A DNA stretch of 64,000 nt from Halarcobacter sp. GTDB lineage: Bacteria; Campylobacterota; Campylobacteria; Campylobacterales; Arcobacteraceae. The position numbers were made by a program, and so were the translations under genes. The stretch is taken from positions 310,001 to 374,000 of the forward strand of contig JAQYVX010000002.1 in assembly GCA_030145305.1 (NCBI GenBank), given 5' to 3'. Below the pieces are notes generated by a model. That model did not search any database. It saw only the letters and a list, made by a program, of their open reading frames with translations, and was not told the origin of the DNA. Of the stretch, positions 36,020 to 45,639 are shown in pieces (the first letter of the stretch is position 1; each line of letters begins with the position of its first letter).

Positions 36020-37456
36020 CTAAATAAAATTTGGTGCATCGTTTGCAAAAAGAATTAAATCCCCTGCTTTAGTTTTTGAAGCTAAAGTTGATTCTAAATC
36101 TTTTTTGTCTTTTAAAATAAATAGTTTCTTTTCATCTATATTTGCACTTAAAAGATGAGTATTTAAATTTCCAGTAATTATAGCAAAATCAAACTTTTCA
36201 TTTATTTCATTTGCAATAAGAATATTAGCCTCTGATGTTGATTCCACTAAGCCTGGTGTTACAATCACTTTTCTTCCTTCATATGAAGAACAAATATTAA
36301 TACCTTCTAACATACCTTCAAGATTTCCATTAAAGCTATCATCAATAATAATTTTACCACCTGCTTCAATTTTTTGTAATCTATGTTCAACTTGAGGTAA
36401 ATCTTTTATTGCTAGCTTTATTTCATCAATACTCATATTAAGTTCGTAAGCCACCAAAATAACAGCTGTTAAATTAATTGCGTTAAAGCTTCCAAGTATT
36501 GGAGCATGGAAATGTTGTTGTTTGCCATCAATAATAATATCAAACCAAATACCATCAAGATTTGACATGGTAACATTTAGGTTATTAGGAAACTTTATAA
36601 TAGTGTCATAATCTTTCATAGGAACAGATTCATGTACAAAACCACGAATCATCTTAGGAGACTTTAGTATCTCCATTTTTGTATGAATAATATTATCTAA
36701 AGTTTTAAAATACTCAATATGCTGTTCTCCTACTGAACCTAATACACAATACTCAGGCTCCAAAAACATGGTAATTTCTTCAATATCACCTTTTTCTCTA
36801 GCTCCTGCTTCTGCAATATAAATTTGAGTATCAAGTGGTAAATCTTTATTAACATCTAAAACTATTCCAGCCATAGTATTTACAGATCTTGGAGTTTTAT
36901 ATACTTTATATTTTCTTTTTAAAACTTGGTAAAGATAATTCTTGATTGAAGTCTTTCCGTATGATGCGGTAATTGCAACTGTTTTTAAATTAGGAATTGC
37001 TGAAAACCTCTCTTTTGCTCTATGTTTAAAAGAGATAAAAAATATTTTTTCTAAAATTAAAGAAATACCATAAGCCAAAAATAGTGGTATAAATATGGCT
37101 GTTGAATGGCAAGATTCACTAGCTAAACATAAGGCTGTAATAGTAAAAGTTGTAAACAATAAAATTGCTAAAAATCTTTTCACCCGCCCAGTTAATACTA
37201 CAGGACGATCTAGCTTTTTATTCCACAAGATAAAACTTGTTAAATATAAAACATAAAAATAAATTGCAAAATATAAATCAGGCAAAATATGAAAGAATAC
37301 AATAGGTGCTACAAAATATGTAATATGCCATTGCCATTTATGATGCTTAAGAACAACTCTTTCTAACTTATAGTTATACCATTGCAAATTTGTAATTAAA
37401 TACCAGCCTAGGGCCATTATTAGTATTATGTGTGTAAATATATTAAAGTATTCCAT
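36020..37456 (-). CDS. murF: UDP-N-acetylmuramoyl-tripeptide--D-alanyl-D-alanine ligase, membrane-anchored form
   Basis: 478 residues. The first 150 form several hydrophobic segments (THIILIMALGWYLITNL; ITYFVAPIVFFHILPDLYFA; FLAILLFTTFTITALCLA; FIPLFLAYGISLILEKIFF), an N-terminal extension known in Campylobacterota MurF and absent from E. coli. The Mur ligase domain follows: ATP motif VAITASYGKTSIKNYL, then IYIAEAGAREKGDIEEI and the VGEQHIEYF region, and the C-terminal GKIIIDDSFNGN. It adds D-Ala-D-Ala to the stem peptide. It is the last gene of a ruvA-ddl-hydrolase-murF operon and overlaps the hydrolase by 14 bp. Confidence 0.92.
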   Translation of the reverse strand: MEYFNIFTHIILIMALGWYLITNLQWYNYKLERVVLKHHKWQWHITYFVAPIVFFHILPDLYFAIYFYVLYLTSFILWNKKLDRPVVLTGRVKRFLAILLFTTFTITALCLASESCHSTAIFIPLFLAYGISLILEKIFFISFKHRAKERFSAIPNLKTVAITASYGKTSIKNYLYQVLKRKYKVYKTPRSVNTMAGIVLDVNKDLPLDTQIYIAEAGAREKGDIEEITMFLEPEYCVLGSVGEQHIEYFKTLDNIIHTKMEILKSPKMIRGFVHESVPMKDYDTIIKFPNNLNVTMSNLDGIWFDIIIDGKQQHFHAPILGSFNAINLTAVILVAYELNMSIDEIKLAIKDLPQVEHRLQKIEAGGKIIIDDSFNGNLEGMLEGINICSSYEGRKVIVTPGLVESTSEANILIANEINEKFDFAIITGNLNTHLLSANIDEKKLFILKDKKDLESTLASKTKAGDLILFANDAPNFI

Positions 37457-38174
37457 CTTTTATTCCATTTTCTATTCTAAAGGCAACATCTTGCGCATAT
37501 TTAATGAAAAAATAGTGATCACTATTGTATGAGTTAAAACTACTATTTTCTATTAAATCATGTATTTTTTCACCTGAACTAAGTGAAGTTGCACTGTCAT
37601 ATTCGCCCCAGAAAATCATAGCATTTTTTTTATAAGATTCAAAGACTTTTGAAAAGTCTTCATCAACTACATTTTTAAAAGTATCATACATGTTTTCACT
37701 CATACTATCTACATCTTTACTTCTAAAAGCTTTTGTAATTTTTCTAAGCCCTAAAGAATTGAAAGCTTTTGCTATTTTTATTTTCATTTTAACATCAAAA
37801 CTTTTTTCTTCTAAAATTCCAGCTGTGCTAAGTAAAATAAGATTTCTAGGATTTAATAAAGTTGCAACTTTACCTCCAAAAGAGTGTCCAGCTACGGCAA
37901 TAATATTTGTATTTAAAACAGTAAAAAACTCTTGCATAATTAAAGCATAGTCATTTGTAGTAAGAACATATTTATTTGAACTTCTTCCAAAACCTGGCAT
38001 ATCCACATAAATATGCCTATAGTTGTTTAAACAAGAGCCAAAAGCTTGTTTCATAATATCTTTATTTGAACCCCAACCATGAAGAAAAACTATATCTTGA
38101 CTTGCACTTGGATTTACAATTTCATAAGATATATCAAAATGTTTTTCTAATAGCTTTATACTCTTTAGAGCCAA
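37443..38174 (-). CDS. Alpha/beta hydrolase
   Basis: 243 residues. The oxyanion region is FLHGWGSNKDIM, the nucleophile elbow AVAGHSFGGKVATLL, and the acid/His pair is in the C-terminal FWGEYDSATSL and SDHYFFIKY. A member of this family sits between ddl and murF in other Campylobacterota; its substrate is unknown. The start directly abuts the ddl stop and the end overlaps murF, so it is tightly coupled to D-Ala-D-Ala metabolism. Confidence 0.85.
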   Translation of the reverse strand: MALKSIKLLEKHFDISYEIVNPSASQDIVFLHGWGSNKDIMKQAFGSCLNNYRHIYVDMPGFGRSSNKYVLTTNDYALIMQEFFTVLNTNIIAVAGHSFGGKVATLLNPRNLILLSTAGILEEKSFDVKMKIKIAKAFNSLGLRKITKAFRSKDVDSMSENMYDTFKNVVDEDFSKVFESYKKNAMIFWGEYDSATSLSSGEKIHDLIENSSFNSYNSDHYFFIKYAQDVAFRIENGIKDGIL

Positions 38175-39209
38175 TTATTTTCCCTTAGCCGCATGAATTT
38201 TATTTACATATTCATATGTAATTTTAATATCTTTTGTTTTAGGTAATGATTTACAAAGTGAAAGTAAAATATTATTAAAATCTTCAAAAAGATAATTCGC
38301 CATTGAACCAGGAATTGGATTAATTTCATTTAAATAAACTTCATTATCTTGAACAAAAAAATCACATCTGATTAAAGAACCATCAAATTGAGTATTATAA
38401 ATCTTTTTAAATGACTCTTTTATTCTTTCTTCTAAATCTTCGCTAATATCAGCTTTTGAAGCAGTTGAAGTTCTTGCAAAATCAAGATATTTTTTGTCAA
38501 AATCTAAAAATTCTGTTTTTTGAGGTTCTTCTACAATAGAAAATTTAAACTCATCATTTATTTTAGTTCCAGCTAAATTGTATTCTTTTATTCCAGAAAT
38601 AAATGGCTCAATTATAATTGCATCATCAAATTCAAAAGCAACATCTAAAGCGTATAATAACTCTTCTTGTGTTTTTACAATTGAAACTCCTATTGAACTT
38701 CCTAAAGTAACTGGCTTAATAATAACAGGGAATTGTACAACCTTTACCGGGTCATTTTTCGTATAATATTTATATTGAATAGTTTTTACATCTACGCTAT
38801 GGGCATAACCTTTTGTTAAAAACTTATTAAAACTAACAGAACTAGCAGCTTTTCTTGGGCCAATGTAAGGAAGATTATAAAATTCAAACAAAGAAGCTAA
38901 TAGCCCATCCTCGCCATCACCACCATGAGTAATATTTAAAATAACATCAACATCTAAGTTTTTATCACCAAACATAGCTTTTTTTGCAAAGGCACCTTTT
39001 TTAAGAGTTAAGGTGTCACATTTTTTATAATCACCTGTACTGAACAGTTTTGATTTCATTACGTTTGTTGGGATATGGTAAAAATCTCTATTTTGATCAC
39101 AGAAAATATATACTAACTCTTCTTTTAAAACATCTTTCATTGCAATTGCAGAAACAATTGAAATTTCATGTTCATATGATTTTCCACCAAATACTATTCC
39201 TATTTTCAA
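38175..39209 (-). CDS. ddl: D-alanine--D-alanine ligase
   Basis: 344 residues of the ATP-grasp fold. N-terminal VFGGKSYEHEISIVSAIA, the NITHGGDGEDGLLASLFEF loop, ATP lysine region FPVIIKPVTLGSSIGVSIV and the metal site YLNEINPIPGSMANYLF are typical of Ddl. It condenses two D-alanines made by Alr for MurF. The central insert (about 190-240) is a little longer than in E. coli DdlB. Confidence 0.95.
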   Translation of the reverse strand: MKIGIVFGGKSYEHEISIVSAIAMKDVLKEELVYIFCDQNRDFYHIPTNVMKSKLFSTGDYKKCDTLTLKKGAFAKKAMFGDKNLDVDVILNITHGGDGEDGLLASLFEFYNLPYIGPRKAASSVSFNKFLTKGYAHSVDVKTIQYKYYTKNDPVKVVQFPVIIKPVTLGSSIGVSIVKTQEELLYALDVAFEFDDAIIIEPFISGIKEYNLAGTKINDEFKFSIVEEPQKTEFLDFDKKYLDFARTSTASKADISEDLEERIKESFKKIYNTQFDGSLIRCDFFVQDNEVYLNEINPIPGSMANYLFEDFNNILLSLCKSLPKTKDIKITYEYVNKIHAAKGK

Positions 39210-39229
39210 ACTATCTCCTATCTAAATTT

Positions 39230-39793
39230 CTATTTTTGTAATTTTTTAAGTGCTTGTTTTACTAACTCACCAGTTGTTATAGCATCACAAGTTCTCAAGA
39301 CTCTTGAGACTACATCTTTTTTGAATCCTAAAGACTCTAAGGCTAAAGATGCTTCTAAACTTGTATTTGCGGAAGAATTCTCTTCACTATCTTCACCATC
39401 AATTATAAATCCTGAAAGTTCAACAAGAATTCTACTTGCTCCTTTAGGACCAATTCCAGGAACTCTTTTTAACATTGAAATATCGTTTGAACTTACAATT
39501 TGAGAAAAAGATGCAGGGGTGAAAGTTGAACAAATAGCAAGAGCCACTTTGGGTCCTACTCCATTTATTTTAATTACTGTATCAAAAAGTTTTTTTTCAT
39601 TTGCTTCTAAAAATCCATACAAAGTTTGAGAATCTTCTCTTATAATATGTGTAATAAATAATTTTATTTTATTGTCTGTAATTTTTGAACTACAGTTAAC
39701 AGAAACAAAAATTTCATAAATAATTCCATTAACATTAACATTTAATAATGTTGGTTCTTTTCTTTCAATAATGCCTTCTAAGCCTATGATCAT
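39230..39793 (-). CDS. ruvA: Holliday junction branch migration protein RuvA
   Basis: 187 residues. Domain I ([23 protein letters not shown]), two helix-hairpin-helix motifs ([15 protein letters not shown] and [18 protein letters not shown]) and a C-terminal RuvB-binding helix bundle ([16 protein letters not shown]) are in place. It loads RuvB onto Holliday junctions. ruvB is not in the window. First gene of the ruvA-ddl-hydrolase-murF operon. Confidence 0.95.
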   Translation of the reverse strand: MIIGLEGIIERKEPTLLNVNVNGIIYEIFVSVNCSSKITDNKIKLFITHIIREDSQTLYGFLEANEKKLFDTVIKINGVGPKVALAICSTFTPASFSQIVSSNDISMLKRVPGIGPKGASRILVELSGFIIDGEDSEENSSANTSLEASLALESLGFKKDVVSRVLRTCDAITTGELVKQALKKLQK

Positions 39794-39890
39794 GATTTTC
39801 TCTTGAATTGTAAAATAATTGCACTTTTTAATTAATAATAAATAATATAGATTATATAATAAATTAACTTAAACCAAAAGGTACGTAAAG

Positions 39891-42080
39891 ATGCTTCAAT
39901 TTATAATGAAAAAGATAAGCAATAAAATTATTCTTGCTTTATTTATTTTAATGACTTCGTCAAGTTTAGTTGTAACTTATTTTATTACTAACCAAGTAGA
40001 AGAAGATGCAATTTTCGCATCAAAGAAAAATCTAGAAATGATTAACGCAGCAATGTTTCAAAGTCTTAGAACAGCAATGAATACAGGAGACCCTGCTCAA
40101 ATAGCAAAAGCAGAAAAGGAAGCCAGTGAAATTGAGGGTGTAAAAAAATTAACTATTGCAAAAAGTAAGCCTTTAATTGAGATGTACTCTCCTGGTGAAA
40201 AATTTACAGAAAATAAAGCTATATTAAAATCTTTCAAAGATAAACAAAGTCAAATAATTGAAAGCACAGAAGATGGTCATAGTTTAAGAATGATAAAACC
40301 TATGGTTGCAACAAAAGATTGTTTAATGTGTCATGCAAACCAAGCTGAAGGTGATATTATTGGAGTAATGGACTTAACATTTTCACTTGATGAATCTGAT
40401 TTAAGAATTAGTGATTTAATAATAGATATTTTAATTATGTCTACACTTTTTGGCTGGATTACTATTGGTCTTATTTTCTTAATTGTAAAAAGAGCTACAA
40501 ACCCTATTTCAAAATTAAAAGAAGGTTTCCAAAACTTACTTCATTCTAATGATACAAGTATTAATTTAGAAATCGAATCAAAAGATGAGATTGGTGAAGT
40601 TGCACAACTATTTAATTCATACATGGGAAAAGTTCGTGAGGGCTTAAAAGAAGATGAAAAAGTTATTGAAGAGGCAAATGATATTTTAGAAAAAACAAGT
40701 AATGGATTCTTTGTTTATCAAGTTAACTCAACTGCATCTAACCCATATGTAGAAGATCTAAAAAACAAATTAAATACAATGATTTTAAGTACAAAAAATA
40801 CCCTAGATAAAATAAATATAACTTTAAGAAACTATTCTGAATCAAAGTTTGATTATAGAATAGATGACAAAGGTATATACGGAGATTTAGCTTCATTAAC
40901 AGCAGGAATTAAACTAGTAGGAAATAATACTTCTGAAATTTTAGCAATGATTATGAATACTGGTGATTCATTAAATAGAAATACACATACCTTATCAACT
41001 GCATCAAATAATTTATCAAAATCATCAAATCAACAAGCAGCTTCACTAGAAGAAACAGCAGCTGCACTTGAAGAAATAACAGCAAATATTCAAGGTAATA
41101 CACAAGCTTCAATACAAATGGCAAACTTAGCTGATAATGTTACAAAATCTGCCCAAAATGGACAAAACCTTGCAAATAGAACTGCTGGGGCAATGGATGA
41201 TATAAATAAACAAGTTACTTCTATTACAGAAGCAATTGAAGTAATAGACCAAATTGCTTTCCAAACTAATATCCTATCTTTAAATGCGGCTGTTGAAGCT
41301 GCAACAGCAGGAGAAGCAGGAAAAGGTTTTGCCGTTGTTGCACAAGAAGTTAGAAATCTTGCAAGTAGATCAGCAGAAGCTGCAAAAGAAATAAAAGAAA
41401 TTGTTCAAAAAGCTACTAGTAAAGCAAATGATGGTAAAAAGATTTCAGATGAAATGATTGCAGGTTATGATGAATTAAATACAAATATTAAATCTACAAT
41501 TGAAAAAATTGAATATGTAGCAACTGCTTCTAAAGAGCAAGAAAAGGGTATTACTCAAATTAATGATGCTGTAACTATGTTAGATAAAGCAACACAAGAA
41601 AATGCCCATGTAGCAGAAGAAATATCAAGTATGTCAACTCAAATTGCAGATATGTCAAACTCTTTAGTAACAGCAGCATCACGAGCTAGCTTCTTAGAAG
41701 ATGCAAGAGAAGAAGTATGTAACGTAGATTTAGTTTATGATACAGCAAATTTAAAAGTTGATGTGTTAAAACTAAAAGATAGTGTTTACTCTCAACTTGG
41801 TAAATATCAAACTTGGAAAGTTACAAAAGATCAATCTTTAGAAGATTGGATTACAAATTATACTAATACGAATCCAAATGTTAATATGGGTTCAATAGAT
41901 AACTTAAGAGATTTAAGTGCTAGTCTTAATATAAAACTACAAAACTTAGTTGATTCAAATGCTAATAAAAAAGAGAATGTAATATTAAATGAAAAAGCGA
42001 AAGAAGTAGAGATAGAAACTCTTAGAATATTTGGAACACTAAATCAGCTTAAAAAAGATGCTTGTAAAATAAGCAAATAA
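39891..42080 (+). CDS. Methyl-accepting chemotaxis protein with a c-type haem sensor domain
   Basis: 729 residues. After TM1 (about 13-30) a periplasmic DUF3365/Tll0287-like domain (35-170) contains C144-L-M-C-H148, a CXXCH haem-binding motif followed by FSLDE near TM2 (about 175-205). HAMP follows ([17 protein letters not shown]), then a second HAMP-like stretch, and the signalling hairpin with the MCP tip ([41 protein letters not shown]). The last 120 residues (about 610-729) form a helical extension after the signalling domain that I do not recognise. It is probably a receptor for redox state, oxygen or NO. A CheZ-like protein is encoded just downstream on the other strand. Confidence 0.88.
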   Translation: MLQFIMKKISNKIILALFILMTSSSLVVTYFITNQVEEDAIFASKKNLEMINAAMFQSLRTAMNTGDPAQIAKAEKEASEIEGVKKLTIAKSKPLIEMYSPGEKFTENKAILKSFKDKQSQIIESTEDGHSLRMIKPMVATKDCLMCHANQAEGDIIGVMDLTFSLDESDLRISDLIIDILIMSTLFGWITIGLIFLIVKRATNPISKLKEGFQNLLHSNDTSINLEIESKDEIGEVAQLFNSYMGKVREGLKEDEKVIEEANDILEKTSNGFFVYQVNSTASNPYVEDLKNKLNTMILSTKNTLDKINITLRNYSESKFDYRIDDKGIYGDLASLTAGIKLVGNNTSEILAMIMNTGDSLNRNTHTLSTASNNLSKSSNQQAASLEETAAALEEITANIQGNTQASIQMANLADNVTKSAQNGQNLANRTAGAMDDINKQVTSITEAIEVIDQIAFQTNILSLNAAVEAATAGEAGKGFAVVAQEVRNLASRSAEAAKEIKEIVQKATSKANDGKKISDEMIAGYDELNTNIKSTIEKIEYVATASKEQEKGITQINDAVTMLDKATQENAHVAEEISSMSTQIADMSNSLVTAASRASFLEDAREEVCNVDLVYDTANLKVDVLKLKDSVYSQLGKYQTWKVTKDQSLEDWITNYTNTNPNVNMGSIDNLRDLSASLNIKLQNLVDSNANKKENVILNEKAKEVEIETLRIFGTLNQLKKDACKISK

Positions 42081-42088
42081 AAAGAAAT

Positions 42089-42110
42089 AAAAAGGATTAA
42101 TTTCCTTTTT
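42089..42110. terminator. Bidirectional terminator between MCP and the CheZ-like gene
   Basis: AAAAAGGA (42089-42096), loop TTAATT, TCCTTTTT (42103-42110). Convergent genes end on either side and each strand has a T-rich 3' side. Confidence 0.7.
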
Positions 42111-42113
42111 ATT

Positions 42114-42485
42114 TTACTTCCCCATACTTTGAATTAAAGCCTCTAGTTCATCATTAGAAACCATATCTTCAGAGTCATTTTTTCCTATATTTTTAGCACT
42201 TGGTGCTATATTATAATCGCTTATATCAATATTGTTTGTTTGAGATACATAATTAACAATTTTTTCTATTTTTTGTCTATGTAAATCTTGATGTTGTAAC
42301 ATACCAAAAGAGGTAGAAACTAATTTGCTAACTTTTTCTATTTCGTGTGAATGAATACTAGAATTAATTATTATAGAATTAATTGATTCTAAATTATCAT
42401 AAATTGCGATTGAGTTTGATTCAGACTCTTTTATCACGTCACAAAGCTCTTTTATTAATTCGTCATAAGTCATATATTTCTCCAA
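42114..42485 (-). CDS. Very small CheZ-like / chemotaxis phosphatase-like protein
   Basis: 123 residues. Residues 5-80 are two amphipathic helices. MLQHQDLHRQKIEKIVNYV carries D-x3-Q (D-L-H-R-Q), the spacing of the CheZ catalytic Asp and Gln in QDLTGQxIxxV. The last 14 residues (SNDELEALIQSMGK) resemble the C-terminal CheY-binding helix of CheZ and the FliM N-terminal EIDALL peptide. CheZ is normally over 200 residues, so this would be a minimal version. It is downstream of a chemoreceptor gene on the opposite strand. Assignment is inference from motif spacing only; an unrelated flagellar or chemotaxis protein is possible. Confidence 0.55.
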   Translation of the reverse strand: MEKYMTYDELIKELCDVIKESESNSIAIYDNLESINSIIINSSIHSHEIEKVSKLVSTSFGMLQHQDLHRQKIEKIVNYVSQTNNIDISDYNIAPSAKNIGKNDSEDMVSNDELEALIQSMGK

Positions 42486-42499
42486 AAAGTAATCCGTTG

Positions 42500-42539
42500 T
42501 ACTTAAGTTTAATTAGTTTAACCTATTTAAACTTAAGTA
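42500..42539. promoter_or_regulatory. 13-bp inverted repeat upstream of the CheZ-like gene
   Basis: TACTTAAGTTTAA (42500-42512) and its exact complement (42527-42539) with a 14-base loop; each arm contains the palindrome ACTTAAGT. TATAAT-like boxes lie on its upstream side for the minus strand (about 42542-42556), so the repeat would cover the start of transcription of the CheZ-like gene. It could be an operator or the end of the truD transcript. Confidence 0.55.
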
Positions 42540-42557
42540 TATTATATAATTATATCT

Positions 42558-43622
42558 CTAATGAATAACTTCTGCAACAAATTCTGTAGCATAAGAACCT
42601 TTTGGCAGTGAAAATTGTATTTCCATCCAGTTTTTATCTTCTTTATAGTTTGTTTGTACCTCATCAGGGAATACCCAAGAAAATCTTCTAGCACCATCTT
42701 CTGGTATTTTTATATCATATTCTTTTTCTATTTCATAAGCTAAATCAACTGCAATTTTCACTCTTTTTCCACATAAAATTCCTGTTGCTACTCTATCTTT
42801 TTTAGAAAATTTCTCAGCTTCTGCTTCTAAATCTTCAACATGAAATATTTTTCCAAAAGGATAATGACTCATCAAATCACCAGGTAATAATTTAAAAGGG
42901 TGTTCTTGTTTCTTCATATTCTTCACAATATCTAAAGGTAAATTTAGTTTTTCAAAAATCTCTTTTGGAGCAAAAGCATCAACTAATTTTGATACTTCTA
43001 TTCTTTTTGATAACCAAGAATTAAAAAGATGACTTTGATAAGCATTTATATACATTTGCTTTAGTTTTCTATTCTTTTCTTTTAGTTCACCTTTTATAAT
43101 AGCTTCACCCTTCTCATAATTATTCCCCTCGATTCCAAATCTTTGAAAACCGAAATAATTTGGCATACCAAAATTAACAATTCGTGAAATTGCTTCTTCA
43201 ATTTTTCTTGCATCCATTGGAGTTACTCTTTTTAATCTAATGAAAAATTTATTTCCTTTTAAATGCCCTATTTTAATCTTATTGTTATGTCTATTAGTTT
43301 CAAGAATTTTGATATTTGCGTGATTAAATTTATTTAATTTTTCTTCACAAGACTTAGGAATAGATATTTGTTGTACTGTCATTGCATTTTTATCTTTTAA
43401 ACCTGCATATCCTATATCTCTATTTTTACATCCCAGTTGTTCTGCGAATATAGAAAGAGCATCCCATGTTGTCAAATCTTTTTTTCTAAATTTAACAATG
43501 ATATGTTCCCCTTCCCCACTAAATTCATATAAGGGAATTTCTGTCACAACAAAATCATCTTTGTTTTGTTTAAATAGAACATCAATTTTTGAGTGATTTA
43601 AGTATCTTTGTAATTGTTTCAA
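42558..43622 (-). CDS. truD: tRNA pseudouridine synthase TruD
   Basis: 354 residues. It modifies U13 of tRNA-Glu. The catalytic Asp is in GYAGLKDKNAMTVQ (about residue 83); FFIRLKRV, MPNYFGFQRFGIEG and MYINAYQSHLFNSWLS also match. The TRUD insertion domain is short, as in other members of this phylum. It follows thiL after 12 bp. Confidence 0.93.
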   Translation of the reverse strand: MKQLQRYLNHSKIDVLFKQNKDDFVVTEIPLYEFSGEGEHIIVKFRKKDLTTWDALSIFAEQLGCKNRDIGYAGLKDKNAMTVQQISIPKSCEEKLNKFNHANIKILETNRHNNKIKIGHLKGNKFFIRLKRVTPMDARKIEEAISRIVNFGMPNYFGFQRFGIEGNNYEKGEAIIKGELKEKNRKLKQMYINAYQSHLFNSWLSKRIEVSKLVDAFAPKEIFEKLNLPLDIVKNMKKQEHPFKLLPGDLMSHYPFGKIFHVEDLEAEAEKFSKKDRVATGILCGKRVKIAVDLAYEIEKEYDIKIPEDGARRFSWVFPDEVQTNYKEDKNWMEIQFSLPKGSYATEFVAEVIH

Positions 43623-43634
43623 TTAGTTTCCTTT

Positions 43635-44471
43635 TTAATTAAAATGATGATTTTTACAATCACATTTATATTTACCTTTTACAGCTTTTGCAAAGATATT
43701 TAAATTTACATTATGTTTTTTTGCAATATTTTCTATTTTTGCTTGATATTTTAATGGAAAAGAAAATAGTAATTCATACTCTTCCCCGGAACAACCTATA
43801 TGAGTGGGAATGTCATAAAAAAACTTAAAACTTTTATTATTTTGTTTTGAAAGTCTTTCAAGTTCGAAAAAAAGTCCATCTGATATATCCATGGATACAT
43901 TTATATATTTTGAAGCTTCAAAAAAGAAATCTGCATTTAATTTTGGCTCTATAAATTTTGATTTTTTTGAGATTATACCTCCACTTAAAAGTGTTTCTAA
44001 ATCTCTTTTTGAAGTTCCTAAATCACCGGTATAACAAAGTAAATCATCTTTTTTCATTCCACTTCTTAGCTTTGCTTTTTTTGTTTTTGAAATAATTGTA
44101 ATACTAATATCAAGCTTTATATTTGATATTGTATCTCCACCAATAATTTCGATTCCATATCTTTTTGCAATATCTAAAAATCCACTTGCTAATTCTTTTA
44201 TCTCTTTTTTTGAATACTCTTTTGGTATTGCTACACTTAAAAGTGCATATTTGGGTCTTGCATTCATTGCAATTGCATCTGAAATATTAACAAGCATTGC
44301 TTTTCTTGCAATCTGTTTTAAACTCATCCACTCTCTTTTAAAATGCACGTTCTCAAAAAAAGCATCACAACTATAAACTAAATTGCCTATTACAGCACCA
44401 TCATCACCAATTATTTTTGACTTTTTATTAAATTGATTTATAAAAAAATCTTCTTTATTCTTTTTTCTCAT
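43635..44471 (-). CDS. thiL: Thiamine-monophosphate kinase
   Basis: 278 residues of the PurM/ThiL fold. DDGAVIGNLVYSCDAFFENVHF, the nucleotide motif KAMLVNISDAIAMNARPKYALL, GGDTISNIKLDISITI and SMDISDGLFFELERL are diagnostic. It makes thiamine diphosphate from the monophosphate. The length is short (E. coli is 325) and the C-terminus is truncated relative to it, ending KCDCKNHHFN. Probably co-transcribed with truD. Confidence 0.92.
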   Translation of the reverse strand: MRKKNKEDFFINQFNKKSKIIGDDGAVIGNLVYSCDAFFENVHFKREWMSLKQIARKAMLVNISDAIAMNARPKYALLSVAIPKEYSKKEIKELASGFLDIAKRYGIEIIGGDTISNIKLDISITIISKTKKAKLRSGMKKDDLLCYTGDLGTSKRDLETLLSGGIISKKSKFIEPKLNADFFFEASKYINVSMDISDGLFFELERLSKQNNKSFKFFYDIPTHIGCSGEEYELLFSFPLKYQAKIENIAKKHNVNLNIFAKAVKGKYKCDCKNHHFN

Positions 44472-44566
44472 AACGCGATATTATCATAACTGTGCTTTTT
44501 TTCTAATTTTTTACTTAAAAAATTTGCTAAGATATAAACTATCCTAATAAATTTAATTATTTTAGA

Positions 44567-44572
44567 TATAAT
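44567..44572 (+). promoter_or_regulatory. -10 element of the superoxide reductase gene
   Basis: TATAAT in TTAGATATAATGCGC, 30 bp before the start codon at 44602, with AAGGAG at 44589-44594 as ribosome site. Confidence 0.6.
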
Positions 44573-44601
44573 GCGCACAATTTAACTTAAGGAGAAGAGA
44601 A

Positions 44602-44988
44602 ATGCCAAAAATTAACAAATATGTTGACATTGATACTGTAGAGAGAGAAGCTAAGAAAGATTTAATTGATAGACATAGCCCGTTTATTCACTGTAATGAC
44701 ACTGCAAAAGCAGGTGAACCATTTGAAGTAACTGTAAAAATGGGTAATGAATATACTCATCCAGATGATTTTGATCATTATATTGAATCTGTATCATTAT
44801 TTAATGGAGAAACATTATTAGCAAAAGCTTCATATGTTCCAGGAACTTTAGGAAATGTAAAAGCTCATAATACAACAACATTTACTATTATTCCAACTTC
44901 TAAAAAATTAAACTTAGTTGCTCACGGATACTGTACAAAGCACGGAATTTGGGAATCTACTCCTGTAGTTGTTGCTGTAGCTGAATAG
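44602..44988 (+). CDS. Superoxide reductase (neelaredoxin-type desulfoferrodoxin)
   Basis: 128 residues. It reduces superoxide to hydrogen peroxide at a single iron site. Ligands: His in DRHSPFIH, two His in YTHPDDFDHYIE, and Cys and His in GYCTKHGIWES. No N-terminal desulforedoxin domain is present, so this is the one-iron class. The position of the usual Glu ligand is occupied by Asp (LIDRH), as can occur in this class. Strong AAGGAG and a near-perfect promoter suggest high expression; an efficient terminator follows. Confidence 0.9.
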   Translation: MPKINKYVDIDTVEREAKKDLIDRHSPFIHCNDTAKAGEPFEVTVKMGNEYTHPDDFDHYIESVSLFNGETLLAKASYVPGTLGNVKAHNTTTFTIIPTSKKLNLVAHGYCTKHGIWESTPVVVAVAE

Positions 44989-45009
44989 TTTATAGTTAAC
45001 AATATAATC

Positions 45010-45042
45010 AAAAGGTAGAGATTATTATCTCTACCTTTTTTT
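45010..45042 (+). terminator. Terminator of the superoxide reductase gene
   Basis: AAAAGGTAGAGA (45010-45021) and TCTCTACCTTTT (45028-45039), a 12-bp perfect stem with loop TTATTA and T-run to 45042. Confidence 0.88.
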
Positions 45043-45147
45043 ATGCTTTTTAAAACCTTAGGAAGTATTTTTTATCTTCAACTTTCTAAGTAAAAAAGAA
45101 AAATCTATTATTTTTATTTAATCTTTATAATCTATATTATAATTAGC

Positions 45148-45153
45148 TATAAT
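45148..45153 (+). promoter_or_regulatory. -10 element ahead of the rimB-like gene
   Basis: TATAAT in AGCTATAATATTG, 22-28 bp before the possible ATG starts (45176, 45182). It could drive rimB, rimK and the deacylase gene as one unit. Confidence 0.5.
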
Positions 45154-45181
45154 ATTGTTAAATTTTTTACAAAGAATGATA

Positions 45182-45601
45182 ATGGAAAACAAAAAAATAG
45201 TTGGAAGAAAAGAGATTATATCAATTCTTGATTTGGACTTAGTAGATTTAGATGCTAAAATTGATACAGGTGCTGATTCAAATGCACTTCATTGTGATCA
45301 TATTGAGATAATTGATAATAATGTTCATTTTACACTCCTTGATGAGATACATCTTGCATACCATGGAAAAAGAATAAGCTTACCTTTATATAAATTAAAA
45401 AAAATAAAAAGTTCTAATGGTGAAACTCAGTTAAGACCCTCTATAAAAGTAAGCGTTTTATTTATGGGGAAGAAGTATAAAAGTATAATATCTTTAACTA
45501 ATAGAGCAGATATGAAGTTTCCTATGCTTATAGGAAGAAAATTTTTAAAAGATAGGTTTTTAGTTGATGTTTCAAAAGAGTATTTAAGTAAAGATGCTTA
45601 A
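45182..45601 (+). CDS. rimB: RimB-like retropepsin-fold peptidase (Zn_protease family)
   Basis: 139 residues from ATG 45182 (an ATG at 45176 is also possible). The core is AKIDTGADSNALHC (about residues 24-37), the Asp-Thr-Gly active site of retroviral-type aspartic peptidases, then LRPSIKVSVLFMGKKYKSI and FPMLIGRKFLKDRFLVDV, which complete the fold. Named an ATP-dependent zinc protease in older annotations. In Pseudomonas, RimB trims poly-glutamate tails added by RimK, and here rimK is the next gene. It is cytoplasmic, with no signal peptide. A secreted paralogue is encoded at 50446. Confidence 0.85.
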   Translation: MENKKIVGRKEIISILDLDLVDLDAKIDTGADSNALHCDHIEIIDNNVHFTLLDEIHLAYHGKRISLPLYKLKKIKSSNGETQLRPSIKVSVLFMGKKYKSIISLTNRADMKFPMLIGRKFLKDRFLVDVSKEYLSKDA

Positions 45602-45639
45602 TTTTTTAAAACAGAATAAAAAATAAAAAGGAAAATAAA

